Positions 25,101 to 35,700 of a DNA stretch of 64,000 bases are shown here, in pieces (the stretch's first letter is position 1; every line of letters starts with the position of its first letter). The DNA is from Patiria miniata (lineage: Eukaryota > Echinodermata > Asteroidea > Valvatida > Asterinidae): contig NW_024037058.1 in NCBI RefSeq assembly GCF_015706575.1, forward strand, positions 7,875,806 to 7,939,805, read 5' to 3'. A program made the position numbers and the translations under genes. The notes below the pieces were generated by a model. It had not been told where the DNA came from. It worked only from the letters and a program-made list of their open reading frames with translations, and ran no database searches.

Positions 25101-28100
25101 TCATAAACATCTGATTTTGACCAATTTTGCTAAAAATGCAAAGTTTACCCCTTACAATTTGAGATTTTTCATAAACATCTAATTTCGCCCAATTTTATTC
25201 AAAAAGCAAGGTTAACCCCTTACATCTGAATTTGTTCAGAGACGTCTAATTTTGACCACTTTTGCAAAAAAATGCAAGATTAACCCCTTACAATTTGAAA
25301 TTTTGCACAAACATCTCATTTTGCCCAATTTTGCTAAAAATGCAAGGTTAAGCCCTTACAATTTGAAATATTTTATACACATCTGATTTTGACCAATTTT
25401 GCTAAAAATGCAAAGTTTACCCCTTACAATTTGAGATTTTCATAAACATCTAATTTCGCCCAAATTTATTCCAAAAGCAAGGTTAACCCCTTACATCTGA
25501 ATTTTTTCACAGACGTCTAATTTTGACCACTTTTCCAAAAAAATGCAAGATTAACCCCTTACAATTTGAAATTTTTCACAAACATCTCATTTTGCCCAAT
25601 TTTGCTAAAAATGCAAGGTTAAGCCCTTACCATTTGAAATATTTCATAAACATCTGATTTTGACCAATTTTGCTAAAAATGCAAAATTAACCCCTTACCA
25701 TTTGAAATTTTACATGAACATCTCATTTTGCCGAATTGTATTAAAAAAGCAAGGTTAACCCCTTATATCTGAATTATTCCAGAAACATATGATTTTGACC
25801 AATTTTACCAAAAATGCAAGGTTAATCCCTTACAATTGGAAATTTTTCATAAACATCTAATTTTGCCCAATTTTATTCAAAAAGCAAGGGAAACCCCTTA
25901 CATCTGAATTTTTGCAGAGACGTCTAATTTTGACCACTTTTGCAAAAAAATGCAAGATTAACCCCTTACAATTTGAAATTTTCACAAACATCTCATTTTG
26001 CCCAATGTTGCTAAAAATGCAAGGTTAAGCCCTTACAATTTAAAATATTTCATAAACATCTGATTTTGACCAATTTTGCTAAAAATGCAAAGTTTACCCC
26101 TTACAATTTGAGATTTTTCATAAACATCTAATTTCGCCCAATTTTATTCAAAAAGCAAGGTTAACCCCTTACATCTGAATTTTTGCAGAGACGTCTAAAT
26201 ATGACCAATTTTGCAAAAAAATGCAAGATTAACCCCTTACAATTTGAAATTTTTCACAAACATCTCATTTTGCCCAATTTTGCTAAAAATGCAAGGTTAA
26301 GCCCTCACAATTTGAAATATTTCATAAACATGATTTTGACCAATTTTACCAAAAATGCAAGGTTAATCCCTTACAATTCGAAATTTTTCATAAACATCTA
26401 ATTTCGCCCAATTTTATTCAAAAAGCAAGGTTAACCCCTTACATCTGAATTTGTTCAGAGACGTCTAATTTTGACCACTTTTGCAAAAAAATGCAAGATT
26501 AACCCCTTACAATTTGAAATTTTTCACAAACATCTCATTTTGCCCAATGTTGCTAAAAATGCAAGGTTAAGCCCTTACAATTTGAAATATTTTATAAACA
26601 TCTGATTTTGACCAATTTTGCTAAAAATGCAAAGTTTACCCCTTACAATTTGAGATTTTCATAAACATCTAATTTCGCCCAATTTTATTTAAAAAGCAAG
26701 GTTAACCCCTTACATCTGAATTTTTGCAGAGACGTCTAATTTTGACCAATTTTGCAAAAAAATGCAAGATTAACCCCTTACAATTTGAAATTTTTCACAA
26801 ACATCTCATTTTGCCCAATTTTGCTAAAAATGCAAGGTTAAGCCCTAACAATTTGAAATATTTCATAAACATCTGATTTTGACCAATTTTGCTAAAAATG
26901 CAAAGTTTACCCCTTACAATTTGAGATTTTTCATAAACATCTAATTTCGCCCAATTTTATTCAAAAAGCAAGGTTAACCCCTTACATCTGAATTTTTCAG
27001 AGACGTCTTATTTTGACCACTTTTGCAAAAAAATGCAAGATTAACCCCTTACAATTTGAAATTTTTCATAAACATCTGATTTTGACCAATTTTGCTAAAA
27101 ATGCAAGGTTAAGCCCTTACAATTTGAAATATTTCATAAACATCTGATTTTGACCAATTTTATTCAAAAAGCAAGGTTAACCCCTGACAATTTGAGATTT
27201 TTCATAAACATCTAATTTCGCCCAATTTTATTCAAAAAGCAAGGTTAACCCCTTACATCTGAATTTTTTCACAGACGTCTAATTTTGACCACTTTTGCAA
27301 AAAAATGCAAGATTAACCCCTTACCATTTGAAATTTTTCACAAACATCTCATTTTGCCCAATTTTGCTAAAAAATGCAAGGTTAAGCCCTCACAATTTGA
27401 AATATTTCATAAACATCTGATTTTGACCAATTTTGCTAAAAATGCAAAGTTTACCCCTTACAATTTGAGATTTTTCATAAACATCTAATTTCGCCCAATT
27501 TTATTCAAAAAGCAAGGTTAACCCCTGGCATCTAAAATTTTTCAGAAACATCTGATTTTATTATTGCATAATATGAGCCTTGCATATTGAAAATATGCAA
27601 GGCTCACCTCTTACAATTTGAAATGTTTCATAAACAACACATTTTTTCCTAATTGTGCAAAAAATGCAAGGTAAAGCCTTTACAATCTGCAATTTTCCAG
27701 AAACATCTGATTTTGCCCTATTTTGCTAAAAATTGCAGGGTTAACCCCTTACAATTTGAGATTTTTCATAAACATCTCATTTTACCCAATTTTGTGCAAA
27801 AAGCAAGGTTAACCCCTTACATCTGATTTTATTCAGAAACATCTGATTTTGACCAATTTTGCTAAAAATGCAAGGTAAACCCTTCAAATCTGCAATTTTT
27901 AAGAAACATCTGATTTTGCCCCAATTTTATAAGGTTACCCTTCACAATTTTTTATTTTTCATAAATATCTGACGTTGCCCAGTTTTAGCAAGGTTAATCC
28001 CTTACATCTAAATTTTTTTCTAGAAACATCTGATTTTGACCAATTTTGCTAAAAATGCAAGGTTAACTCCTTACAATTTGAGATTTTTCATAAAAATCTT

Positions 28101-28396
28101 ATATTGCCCAATTTTACCAAAAAAGCAAGGTTAATCCCTTACGTCTGAAATTTTCCAGAAACATGTGATTTTGCCCAATTTTGCAAAAATATGCAAGGCT
28201 CAGCTCTTACAATTTGAAATTTTTCATAAACTACTCATTGTGCCCAATTTTGCTAAAATGGAACGTTAAGCCCTTAAAATCTCAAATTTTCAAGAAACAT
28301 CTGATTTTGCTAAAACATGCAAGATTAATTGAAATTTTTCATGAACATATAATTTTTGCCCAATTTTATTCAAAAAGCAAGATTAACCCCTTACAT
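19195..28396. repeat. AT-rich satellite: 68-bp monomers, 272-bp tetramers, ~1.77-kb superunits
   Basis: Monomers of about 68 bp share GCAAGGTTAACCCCTTACA, TCATAAACATCT and TTTTGCCCAATTTTGCTAAA. From about 20900 they fall into a four-monomer unit of about 272 bp (AGGTTAACC / AGATTAACC / AGGTTAAGC / AAGTTTACC starts). A rarer variant (AAAATTAACC...ACATGAACATCT...TTATATCTGAATTATTCC) recurs at 22421, 24188 and 25683. The first spacing is 1767 bp; the second is 1495 bp, one tetramer shorter. Copies of the superunit look almost identical, so the last amplification was recent. Edge monomers (19195-20900, 27500-28400) are more diverged. Confidence 0.95.
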
Positions 28397-28738
28397 CAGG
28401 CGCGGTTCTAGAACCAATTTTTTTGGGGGGGGGGGGGGGGGGCTAGCACGGTGGATCCAGAATTTTTTTCAGGGAAGCGTGCTGAAATGTAGACCGGCTA
28501 TTTTTTCCGGACACTTAGGCCTCCGAAAATCAATAGGTGGGGGTGGGGGTGCGGGGGGGGGGGGGGGGTTCATGCCATATTTTCAATGGGGAGCGCTAAT
28601 AAAATCCTAAAATCATTCACACTATATTAACTCCTTCTTTATGCTAATGCAATTTTTTTTTTACGGAATTTATTTTTGAAGGGGGCTACACAAAGTTTTG
28701 GGGGGATACAGCCCCCCCCCCCCGTAGAACCGCGCCTG
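28397..28738. mobile_element. 342-bp hAT-type MITE inserted in the satellite
   Basis: The termini are CAGGCGCGGTTCTA and its inverse TAGAACCGCGCCTG, flanked by a perfect 8-bp duplication CCTTACAT (28389-28396 and 28739-28746), which belongs to a satellite monomer. An 8-bp duplication with CAGG termini is typical of hAT elements. It holds long G and C runs and no transposase. The plus-strand open frame 28356-28610 is G-run translation. Confidence 0.9.
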
Positions 28739-28746
28739 CCTTACAT

Positions 28747-29055
28747 CTCATTTTTTTCAGAAACAATCCTTCCAATCTGCAATTTTTCATAAACGTCTGA
28801 TTTTACAAATATGTTTTTAAAAAAATGCAAGGTTAACGCCTTACAATTTGACAATTCTCATAAACATTAAATTCTGCCCAATTTTGCTAAAAAAGCAAGA
28901 TTGATCCCTCACATCTGAAATTTTTCAGAAACATCTGATTTGCCAAATTTTGCTAAAACATGTAAGGTTTGCCCAATTTTGCTTAAAATGCAAGGTTAAG
29001 CCCTTACAATCTGCAATTTCCCAGAAACATCTGATTAATGCCCAATTTTATTGAT
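28747..29055. repeat. Satellite remainder beyond the hAT insertion
   Basis: Diverged 68-bp monomers continue (TCAGAAACATCTGATTT, GCAAGGTTAACGCCTTACA) and end where TTGATTTGGTCAGATTTTTG of family B type begins. Confidence 0.85.
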
Positions 29056-30000
29056 TTGGTCAGATTTTTGTTTGTTGATAAATTCTCATGAAATTGAACT
29101 GGCAATGTTAAATTTATTGTTAAATGGTTCCCGTCAATTTTCAAACCATTTGTGTCCCATATCCCAAACAATTATTGAACGAAATTTCAATTCAGTGTAG
29201 TGTGTTGTTCTTGAGTTATCGTCTCCACAAAGAGTGCTTTATTTTTGTTCCATTAAAAGTGACTCGAATTCGAATTGAATTTTTCGCGATTAGTACCCTG
29301 TATTTCATTAAATCATATTAAATGTATTCCTTAATGGTTTCCGTCGATTTTCAAACCATGTGTGTCCTATATCCCAAACTATTTTTAAACGAAATTTCAA
29401 TTCAGTGTAGTGTGTTGTTCTTGAGTTATCGTCTCCACAAAGACCATCACTTGTGCCAACTTCGTTTGGGCAGATTGTTTCCACGTTGACAGAATTAAGT
29501 CTTTGCGGTGTGGTGACCAGTATTTTTGAAGCGCGCCCTCTGTTGGAAGAATTTGATGTTGGTAAAATGTACGGCAGTGCTCTTACACATTGTCGTTTTG
29601 GTTTTTGTTGTATTTTTTTTTGTCTTCAACAGTTTCTGTCGAATTTCAAATATATTGTCTCGTAGTCGTATATCACAGTCAATTTCAAATCGGTGTAATG
29701 TGTCCTTCTGGAGTTATCGTCTCCACAGAGTGCATGGGCTTTATTTTTGTTCCTTTAAAAGTGACTCCGCGAATTCGAATTGAAGTTTTCGCGATATTAG
29801 TACACTATTTCCTTAAATCATTTAAAATGTATCCTTAATGGTTCATGTCAATTTTTAAAAGGTTTGTGTCCTATATCCCGAACAATTATTGAACGAAATT
29901 TCAATTCATTGCACTGTGTTGTTCTTGAGTTATCGTCTACACAAAGTCCATCACTCGATGCCAACTTCGTTTGGGCAGATCGTATCCACGTTGACAGAAG
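29056..30000. repeat. Repeat family C (related to A), three tandem units
   Basis: Units repeat ATGGTT.CCGTCAATTTTCAAA, TGTCCTATATCCC.AAC, AACGAAATTTCAATTCAGTG and TTCTTGAGTTATCGTCTCCA at about 29130, 29340 and 29850. One contains GAAGCGCGCCCTCTGTTGGA at 29529-29548. The four small open frames at 29453-29838 read these units and are not called. Confidence 0.8.
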
Positions 30001-30004
30001 TCTT

Positions 30005-31140
30005 TGCGGTGTGATGACCACCACTGTTAGTCATGCGGCGCGCCCTCTACTGAAAAACAATTATAGTATTAAACGGGTATGTAATTCTCCGTGCGAGAAA
30101 AAAAAAGACCGAAACTTGTATGGCTGCAAAAAGTGCTTGGGTAAAATGCCCTTGTAAAACAGGGAAACAAAGGAACTTTTTTGCAATTTCTTGGATTATT
30201 GCTCAAAAAGGAGTGTGACTTTTTTGGCCATGAACGTTGCTTTCCTTCCGAAGTTAATTTTTCACGTATGAAACACTAAATTGTTTCGATCTCATTTTCT
30301 TTCTTGTTGGAGTATGATTCGCATGAAAATGTACTCGTGAATGTGATACATCATGAAGAATTATTAGACGGAATTTCCATTTAGTACAACCTGTAAATCG
30401 TGACTTATCACCCGAACCTTAGAGTACCATGTTCGATGACATTAATTGAATGGTCATATTACTTTTGTTTGTTGATAAATTCTCATGAAATTGGACTGGC
30501 GATCGTGAGACATTATGAACAATTAATCAAGGAAATATTGAGTTAATACACTCAGCATTTCTTGAGATATTGCTCGAACCAGGAGTGTCTTCTTGTTACT
30601 CAATAGTATGAGGTATCCGTGTTGATAGGCAGTAGTGACCACTGTTCATGCGGCGCGCCCTCTATTGAAAAACAGTTATAGTATTAAACGGGCAGGTAAT
30701 GGACCGATCCAGTAAGCACCGCCCCATGGTGTACTGACCAATCACAGCCGTGATTTATGTCGGACGTGCGTGCACAGAAGTCCGACATGCGTGCACGCGC
30801 GTATGATGCGCGCGGCAGGAAAATGCAGCGTGGCATTGGAGAGGAGCACGTGGTAATTTGCCCACGTGCGCAGTGGGCGGGGCTATGCGAGAGAGAAAAA
30901 AAGCCGAAAAGTCTATGGCTGCAAAAAGTGTTAAGGTAAAAACGCCTTTTGTAAAAAAGTGAATCTAACTCTAAGGAATTTTTTTCTTCAATTACTTGGA
31001 TTATTGCTCGAAAAGGAGTGTCACTTTTTTTGCCATGAACGTTGCTTTCGTTCAGATTTAATGTTTCATGTATGAAACACTTAATTGTTTCGATCTCATT
31101 TTCTTTCTTGTTGAAATATAATTCGCATGAAAATTCGGAT
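30005..31140. repeat. Repeat family B, about two units, interrupted by a MITE
   Basis: Same order as 17412-19130, including GCGGCGCGCCCTCTACTGAA at 30036 and GCGGCGCGCCCTCTATTGAA near 30651. The second unit is split at 30700-30884 by the MITE also found at 12308. Confidence 0.85.
30700..30884 (-). mobile_element. MITE copy 2, opposite orientation to 12308-12507
   Basis: It begins TGGACCGATCCAGTAAGCAC and carries the inverse of copy 1's interior (TCACAGCCGTGATTTATGTC, GGAGAGGAGCACGTGGTAAT). About 16 bp of the far terminus are missing. It sits inside a family B unit, between AGGTAA and TGCGAGA, with a few unit bases lost. Confidence 0.8.
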
Positions 31141-31264
31141 TGTATTTTCCATTGTGTTTTTGTTGATATTATTTTTAGTGTTTAACTCCATGATCAGAAC
31201 ACAAGAGGGCGATCTCCATCTTCCATGATTTGCAATTTTGGCCGCGCTGCCTCAACGTCAACTA

Positions 31265-31606
31265 AGGCCAAGTTCGGGCAAGGACCATTAGTCGACTTGT
31301 GGTTGATTTGTACGTACCTTACGCATGCGCACTGATAGCAACGTGCGAACGTCCTCAGTCAATTAACGCTGGTCAAAATGTCATCGCAAAACTTCTGGAT
31401 CCCGGCTCTCTGCTAGCGTTATGAATGTGCGCGGCTATTGGTTACCAGCGAAGCAACCAACCCCAGTAGGCTGGTTCCAAATAGTCGACTATACGTAGTC
31501 AACCATCGTCGACTAGGCAGAGTTCGGGCAAACGTTCCCCTCTCTAGTATCTTTGACGTTAGTTAACCATTGGTCAAATAGGCTAGTCCTTGCGCGAACT
31601 TGGCCT
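31265..31606. mobile_element. 342-bp MITE with AGGCCAAGTTCG inverted repeats
   Basis: The left end AGGCCAAGTTCGGGCAAGGA is matched by the inverse of GTCCTTGCGCGAACTTGGCC at the right end. AGTTCGGGCAA recurs inside near 31521, and AGTCGACTA/TAGTCGAC words pair internally. No coding capacity and no certain target duplication. Confidence 0.75.
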
Positions 31607-31630
31607 ATTTACGTGCCTGGTTTTTATTTC

Positions 31631-31700
31631 AGCATTAAAAACCGCGATATGCGATGGATGCTTAACGTTATACTTTTCCGTGAAACGCAGAACTTCAAGG
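31631..31700 (+). other. Possible exon upstream of the ABCB gene (untranslated or orphan)
   Basis: A TTTTATTTCAG acceptor precedes CATTAAAAACC at 31631 and the segment ends TTCAAG|GTGAGATTT. Two frames are open across it (one contains MRWMLNVILFRETQNFK). It lies about 1 kb before the ABCB start codon and could be a 5' UTR exon of that gene, but nothing in the sequence proves it. Confidence 0.3.
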
Positions 31701-32194
31701 TGAGATTTCTTACTTTTTATCAAGTTTGTGGCTCGCGCAATAAGGTAGCAATATTGCAATCAGTGAATCACAAAGTTCGGAAAGTTGAACATGTAAAAAA
31801 ATTGACTAGTATGACGTGATGATTTTTTTTTTGCAAAACAGAACAAAACGTAGTTTTTTGGATGACGTTATGTGTTCTATAAATAGAGATGACTTGATTA
31901 AAGACACGTGGAACTGTTTTTTTTTCTTCAACATTCTAATGCTATATAAAATGGCATTACGTGAGGTTGTAAATTTCCTTGCCATGCTTGCTCACGACAT
32001 AAGATTAAGAGAAGCCATGACTGAGAGAAGGTACGTCTTTAATCAAAAATAAGTCGGTACACGCGGGCATCCGGGATTTTCTTTTTTACATAATTAATTG
32101 GCTTATCTAGCGCCCAGACTTAGGCCTATTTAAGGGGCTATGTGTTCTTGAAACTCAATGATTCTTGATTCTGAATAATCTGGATAGCCCCATA

Positions 32195-32653
32195 AATGTG
32201 GCCAATTTACTGGACTACCTCCATAAATAAAGGCCACACTTCCAACATGTACAATAACATGTCGAACTTTGTCAAATTTTGATTTTCACATTCATGACAT
32301 TTAGGCTTAGTGGTTTGTAGTTTAGTTTTGCTTAAGAAGCATGCTCGCCCTCTTAAGGCTAATCAGAAAGTGTTGCCTTTTTCAGAGGTCTAATTTTTGT
32401 GAAATTTCATGTTGAAATTTTGATACGCAAACGTGTGCAAATGAATGTGGAAATTTCACGAAAAATAGTCATCTGAAAAAGGCATTACTTTCCGATTAGC
32501 CTATATAGAGGTCAAGTTTGCTTCTTAAGCAAAACTAAACTACAAACTAAGCCTAAATGTGAAAATCAAAATTTGACAAAGTTCGACATGTTTTTTGTAC
32601 ATGGTGGAAGTGTGGCCTTTATTTACGAGGTAGTCCAGTAAATTGGCCACATT
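32195..32653. mobile_element. ~460-bp foldback element just 5' of the ABCB start exon
   Basis: Arms of about 170-190 bp run inward from AATGTGGCCAATTTACTGGA and its inverse. They share TAAAGGCCACACTTCC, ACATGTCGAACTTTGTCAAA, GTTTTGCTTAAGAAGC and CTTTTTCAGA, with a ~100-bp unpaired centre. This is a palindromic MITE ending about 70 bp before the ABCB initiator ATG. Confidence 0.85.
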
Positions 32654-32721
32654 TTCATCTATTGCTGAATTTTAGTTGTCAGATTAACGTATGAGAACTG
32701 AGCTACATCAACAGGACCACT

Positions 32722-35700
32722 ATGGCTAGGACGTACTACACACTGCCCTGGGTTCGCTACACCAACTTCGCCCGACTGTTGGTGTTTCTGGATGGATGCG
32801 CGTCGGCAGCTCTGTGGCTCACCGGTAAGACAAATGCCTTCTTTCTTTTTTGAAAGCAAAATGCTTCAAAGATAAAAGATCGTTTGCTCTGTGTGCATTT
32901 TTTAGTTGAAAGTGACAAAATTTGTTGAAAGTAAGCGTGTTTGGACTAAATGTTTTTGAATGGAAACAAGTACTGATGCACCTCAATTTTGTTTCATTTG
33001 TCTTTACAGGTGGTCATGATCCGTATCTTGAATCAAGTGTCCTGAAGTGGACTATTACTGGATCAGTTTTTGAGCTCGCTTGCATCGGCATCATCAAGAT
33101 GCTCCTGCTTTTCCACGCCTTCGCGAAACTAGAAGACTTTGCGTTGGCGATGCTGGAAGACCCGTATGTTCCGAGGATCGTGGCCACAAAACGCAACCTG
33201 CACGCGTTCACCATCGCGCTGTCGCTCGCCAGTTTGGTGTACGCGTCGATCAAAGGAGGCCTGGTGCTCAACGCCATTCTCAACCACCCCGAGTACGCAC
33301 CCATGCACATTACCTACAATGTGTCAGTGATCAGCGCGGTGGCCTTCTCGTTGGTGGAATTTGTGACGGCCATTTTGGGACCATTGTTCCTGCGCCGGTT
33401 ACAGATCATCCGCATCAAGCACGAGCTCACCGACGAAGACGAGACGAAAGAGAAGGAGGAAAAGAAAAAGGCAAACCTCGGCCGACTTTTCAGTTTGGCC
33501 AAACCGGTAGGTTAGATTTCATTCCTTATTCGTGTGGTGGAATTTAATATTGAAAAGGGTTTCATTTTTGTAGAAGCATGTTGAGAGGAGTTTCACATTC
33601 ATGCATGTATGTGTCAGAGAAAAAAAAAACATTGATATTGTATTTTTGACATTTTTAATTGACATTGTAAAATACAGGAATTGCTCTTGTTTCTGATCTG
33701 CTGCTGAAGAGTGATCTTTAAAATCATGTCAAATAGAGGAATGACAGGAATGGCTCCAGCTTTTGATTGGCATAGGCCTAATGATGACCTTCAAAATATA
33801 GGAATGGGTCTTGCTTCTGATGTCAGAATTGCCATTTGATCTTTTGAATGACCTTTTAAAATACAGGAATGGCTCTTGCGCGCTTCTGATGTCGGAATTT
33901 TGTTTTGATCTATTGAATAACCTTTTAAATACAGGAATGGCTCTTGCTTCTGATTGGCATTCTGATTCTTGATCTTGAAAATGACCTTCAAAATATAGGA
34001 ATTGCTCTTGCCTCTGATGTCAGAATTGCCGTTTGATCTTTTGAATGACCTTTTAAAATACAGGAATGGCTCTTGCTTCTGATGTCAGAATTTTGTTTTG
34101 ATCTATTGAATGACCTTTTAAAATACAGGAATGGCTCTTGCTTCTGGTTGGCATGCTCGGTCTGATTGTCGCCAGTGCATCGTCTATGGCTGCTCCATTA
34201 TTCTTTGGATTTGTTGTCGATGCTGCTACTCATAAATCGATGTGTAAGTGGCCTACATAGTTTGAAGCATCAAATTCAAGATCTGTGGGTGGTCCTGCAA
34301 GTTGTGGGTTCGAGTCCAGGCTATGGGATTGTGGTTGTGTCCTTTGGCAAGAGACTTTGTCGAGATGGTATAAGGAATGTTGCACGGTTGATAATAATGT
34401 GAAGTACTTTGATATTTGTTGAAGTGCTATAAACATACCCATTATTGCTGGGCTCAAAGAGCTAGCTCAGTGTCCTCTTTGACATACAGAATCTCAATAA
34501 CGGACTGACTGACTGACTGTTGCTTGTGAGCTAGGGCTCTGCATCGGAACTGGGTACCCGAGTACCCGACTGTTAATGTCAGGAACCGGTTCTAGATTAT
34601 GGGCTTGGGTACCCGTAACCAACTTCAAAAATTACTCAGTTACTTCTCAGACATTGAACAAGAAAGGTTTTGAAGTCATTTATGGAGAATTTTCAAAATG
34701 AAAACCAGGCCACATGGGAAAACAAAACATATTTCACATTTTTGACGTACCTTGCTAAAGCTGCACATAACACCGTAAAGCTATAAAGCTCACTGTACAC
34801 ACTTGTATCTTGCTGTATTGCGGTAGTATTATCGTGCCGACCTTTGTAAACAATCTCAACAGCAACTTTCGAAATTTGAATTTTGGCATGTTTGGCGTTG
34901 GGTTTCTTATTCTTAAACGGGTAGCCGGGTACCCGTGTTTTTTTCAAGCGGGTACCCGGTTCCTGTACTACCCATAAATGCACACCCCTATTGTGAGCCG
35001 GGCAGTGCTATCATATAGGATTACCCTGTAACCCAAAATGAATGGGCAATAGCCATGAAAAGTGTGTTTCAAGTAAAAAGAATGTTGGTATTTCTTGATT
35101 CCAGCTGCCGTGAACAGTACCGTACTCGTCCTCTTCCTCATATTCGCCGGCGGGTCCATCGCTTCACTGCTTCGCTCCTGGGCCTTCACTCTTGCCGGTT
35201 ATCGCGTTGTGTGTCGCATCCGTCGCGATCTGTTCGCGGCAATCATCCGCCAGGAGGTGGCGTTCTTTGACATCAACCGGACCGGCGAGCTGACCAATCG
35301 CTTGTCCTCGGACACTGCGGTTCTGCAAAACGCCGTCACGGTAAGGAAAACCCCAAACCTGTGATATTTCTGTTCTTAAAGTTGCTTGAACTGTGTTTTT
35401 CAACATAACCCTTTTCAATAAATTTTAACAGAAAAAGCTGTTTTTCCTATTGTGGACGTTTTCAATCCTCTGAAAATGTGGGGTTTTTTTGTGTGTTGCA
35501 TTTGCAAATAACTGTGTTGCAAATAATTCAAAATTTAAAATAATTCATTATTAAAAGATGTCTCATTCCTAGAGCAAAAATATTTTGAGCCAATGAGATG
35601 AATGTGACCCAAGTCAGTTTCCCGTTCTGGTTTTAAGTTTATTGTGTCTTTCCTGTGCTTTTTTTCTTAATTATAAAAATTGTCGTGTTTTAGGTGAATA

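Noticed and set aside
26183-28411. Small frames in the satellite
   Set aside because: Direct translation of the 68-bp monomers.
28356-28610. Glycine-rich 84-codon frame
   Set aside because: Translation of G-runs inside the hAT MITE.
10816-31140. Possible decayed retrovirus-like or Polinton element in the repeat block
   Set aside because: No polymerase, integrase, capsid or envelope-like frame and no long terminal repeats were seen; the block is explained by tandem repeats and small DNA transposons.
31816-32052. 78-codon frame with NFLAMLAHDIRLREAMTERR, faintly like a Harbinger-type helix
   Set aside because: Too short, no catalytic motif, no terminal repeats; the likeness is within chance.
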